A stretch of 64,000 bases of DNA from a bacterium (GTDB lineage Bacteria; SAR324; XYD2-FULL-50-16): the NCBI GenBank assembly GCA_018829445.1, contig JAHJTV010000006.1:124001-188000 (forward strand). Reading direction: 5' to 3'. The notes beneath the pieces are model-generated. The model saw nothing but the letters and a program-made list of their open reading frames with translations. It had not been told where the DNA came from and did no database searches. Shown here in pieces: positions 63,865-64,000 of the stretch (position 1 is its first letter; each line of letters opens with the position of its first letter). Position numbers and translations under genes: made by a program.

Positions 63865-64000
63865 ATTCCTAATTCGGATTCTCTTCTGCCAAACGGATGA
63901 TATGTTGTTCAAGTTCTGAATTCATTTCGGGTCTACCGTGTGATTTTCTGTTAAGAGAACCGTCTAATGTCTTTGCTGCCAGACGAGAAAGCTATCTGAG
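63857..64000 (-). pseudogene. Internal fragment of an integrase-core transposase
   Basis: The minus strand reads LAAKTLDGSLNRKSHGRP, then ELEQHIIRLAEENPN, a TAG, and EYDR. This corresponds to the linker and HTH region before the catalytic core of integrase-type transposases (usual pattern GRPxxxxELxxxIxRLAxENPxWGYDR); the stop replaces the Trp codon. It reaches the window edge. The family is the same as that of the N-terminal remnant at 50522-50650. Confidence 0.6.

Overview
The window looks like a chromosomal stretch of a Gram-negative, flagellated, heterotrophic bacterium. It is AT-rich by eye (about 40% GC, not counted). Supporting traits are MnmE ending in FCIGK, a proteobacterial-type CheZ with a C-terminal CheY-binding peptide, PdxB, outer-membrane lipoproteins with lipoboxes, an RND/TolC pump and a TRAP-type transporter end. 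A proteobacterial, deltaproteobacterial or SAR324-like lineage would fit; no rRNA or tRNA gene was seen to decide it.

Layout. 0-6.3 kb: the tail of a TRAP large permease, a lipoprotein hydrolase, a TerB-TerB-DUF2225 protein with an O-methyltransferase, then a short membrane protein and motB/motA on the minus strand. 6.3-13.4 kb: a regulatory palindrome, a small lipoprotein, mnmE, a FlgN/FliT-like protein and flaG, converging on an operon of a LytR_C-type envelope protein, an unknown secreted protein and cheZ. 14-20.1 kb: a double zinc-ribbon DUF3426 protein, an unknown 630-residue coiled-coil protein and sucCD with a clear terminator. 20.7-37.4 kb: housekeeping genes (hemW, a double-SPOR lipoprotein, ftsA, ftsZ, two membrane FHA proteins, argJ, pdxB, rodZ-like, an archaeal-type GlmU-like protein, glmS, a HAD phosphatase). 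37.4-43.5 kb: flagellin, a flagellin 5' remnant, a small ORF, fliS and an unusually large fliD. Motility genes therefore occupy three separate blocks.

43.5-51.8 kb is an accessory, decaying zone: a broken AAA/DUF4143 ATPase behind two good palindromes, two broken IS110-family transposases (one with a structured leader), dispersed REP-like repeats, the 3' end of an extra infB copy, a transposase N-terminal remnant, plus an intact CGGC-domain protein and an intact chemoreceptor. 51.8-60.7 kb is a coherent efflux locus: an OmpR-type two-component system divergent from a TolC-like protein, an adaptor and an RND pump. 60.7-64 kb again holds fragments (RetSat/CrtI-type end, GNAT start, an outer-membrane-like end, a transposase middle) around an intact membrane-anchored PAF-acetylhydrolase-like gene.

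No complete, clearly new multi-gene system was found. The strongest leads are the three-fold internal repeat in FliD, the module shared by FliD and flagellin, the TerB-TerB-DUF2225 fusion, the LytR_C/unknown/CheZ operon, the structured IS110 leader, and the operator-like palindromes at 6.3 and 44.1 kb. All identifications are from reading motifs; no database search was run.
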